From Bordetella parapertussis (GTDB lineage Bacteria > Pseudomonadota > Gammaproteobacteria > Burkholderiales > Burkholderiaceae): DNA of 6,546 nt. The first letter of the stretch is position 1. Each line of letters opens with the position of its first letter. This document shows positions 6,343 to 6,546 of this stretch, piece by piece. The translations under genes were made by a program, and so were the position numbers. The stretch covers positions 1 through 6,546 of the forward strand of contig CAMDLJ010000152.1 in NCBI GenBank assembly GCA_945901665.1, written 5' to 3'. The notes under the pieces were generated by a model, which saw only the letters and a list, made by a program, of their open reading frames with translations, ran no database searches and was not told the origin of the DNA.

Positions 6343-6546
6343 TGCAAAAGGCATTTTGGTGGCCATGATGGTTTGAAACATCACATTGGCCTCCAAGGGA
6401 AGGTTGGCCATGTGCAGCACGGCCTGACCCACCAAATTCACATCCATCAAAGGCTCCACGGCAATTTGTCCGTTGGCTTGCAAAATACCTGTGGCCATGC
6501 GCATGGCCATGTCGGTGCCGGCATTGCCCACATCGATTTGACCCAC
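6331..6546 (-). CDS. SDR-family oxidoreductase, C-terminal fragment (cut by window edge)
   Basis: Only the last 71 codons are present; the gene enters from the right edge and stops at 6331. The visible residues include GQIDVGNAGTDMAMRM, ANGQIAVEPLMDVNLVGQAV, LHMANLPLEANV and the end MATKMPFAGRG. This arrangement matches C-termini I recognise from short-chain dehydrogenase/reductase proteins of Burkholderiales: an acceptor loop, a MDV segment introducing the last helix, then an ANV-QTIMATKMP strand and RG end. The Rossmann glycine motif and the YxxxK catalytic pair would lie outside the window, so the family call depends on the C-terminal pattern alone and the substrate is unknown. The first codon here, GTG, is simply where the window begins, not a start. 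The gene converges on nnr with 30 bases between stops and is probably independent of it. Confidence 0.7.
   Translation of the reverse strand: MGQIDVGNAGTDMAMRMATGILQANGQIAVEPLMDVNLVGQAVLHMANLPLEANVMFQTIMATKMPFAGRG

Noticed and set aside
1..6546. Mobile elements, CRISPR, tRNA/rRNA genes, toxin-antitoxin or defence genes
   Set aside because: I looked on both strands and found no repeats, transposase motifs or RNA gene signatures. Almost all of the window is accounted for by conserved genes.

Overview
The window is an ordinary core-genome segment of a betaproteobacterium. The protein sequences and gene order fit the order Burkholderiales, most likely the family Comamonadaceae. This rests on familiarity with these proteins, since no search was run. 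I see no mobile element, CRISPR array, tRNA or rRNA, no transferred island, and no candidate for a new multi-gene system.

The left half (1-3373) is on the minus strand and is the classic translation/growth cluster, read from right to left: rpsB (ribosomal protein S2), tsf (elongation factor Ts), pyrH (UMP kinase), frr (ribosome recycling factor) and the first 66 codons of cdsA (phosphatidate cytidylyltransferase). All five have a recognisable Shine-Dalgarno sequence. Two strong hairpins divide the cluster. One is a textbook intrinsic terminator between rpsB and tsf. The other is a long stem followed by an interrupted U-tract between tsf and pyrH. Output could therefore step down from rpsB to tsf to pyrH-frr-cdsA. 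uppS, which commonly lies between frr and cdsA, is absent: only 15 bases separate the two genes.

The 194-base divergent region (3374-3567) holds the rpsB leader. It contains two nested perfect 7-bp inverted repeats and alternative pairings that reach the rpsB ribosome-binding site, making it a candidate autoregulatory leader. This is the most interesting non-coding feature of the window.

The right half (3568-6300) is a probable two-gene plus-strand unit. It encodes a DadA-type D-amino acid dehydrogenase, then a bifunctional NAD(P)H-hydrate epimerase/dehydratase that repairs damaged NAD(P)H. Neither has an obvious Shine-Dalgarno sequence. The window closes with the C-terminal 71 codons of a convergent minus-strand gene, probably an SDR-family oxidoreductase. 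A hairpin spans its stop codon in the short convergent gap.
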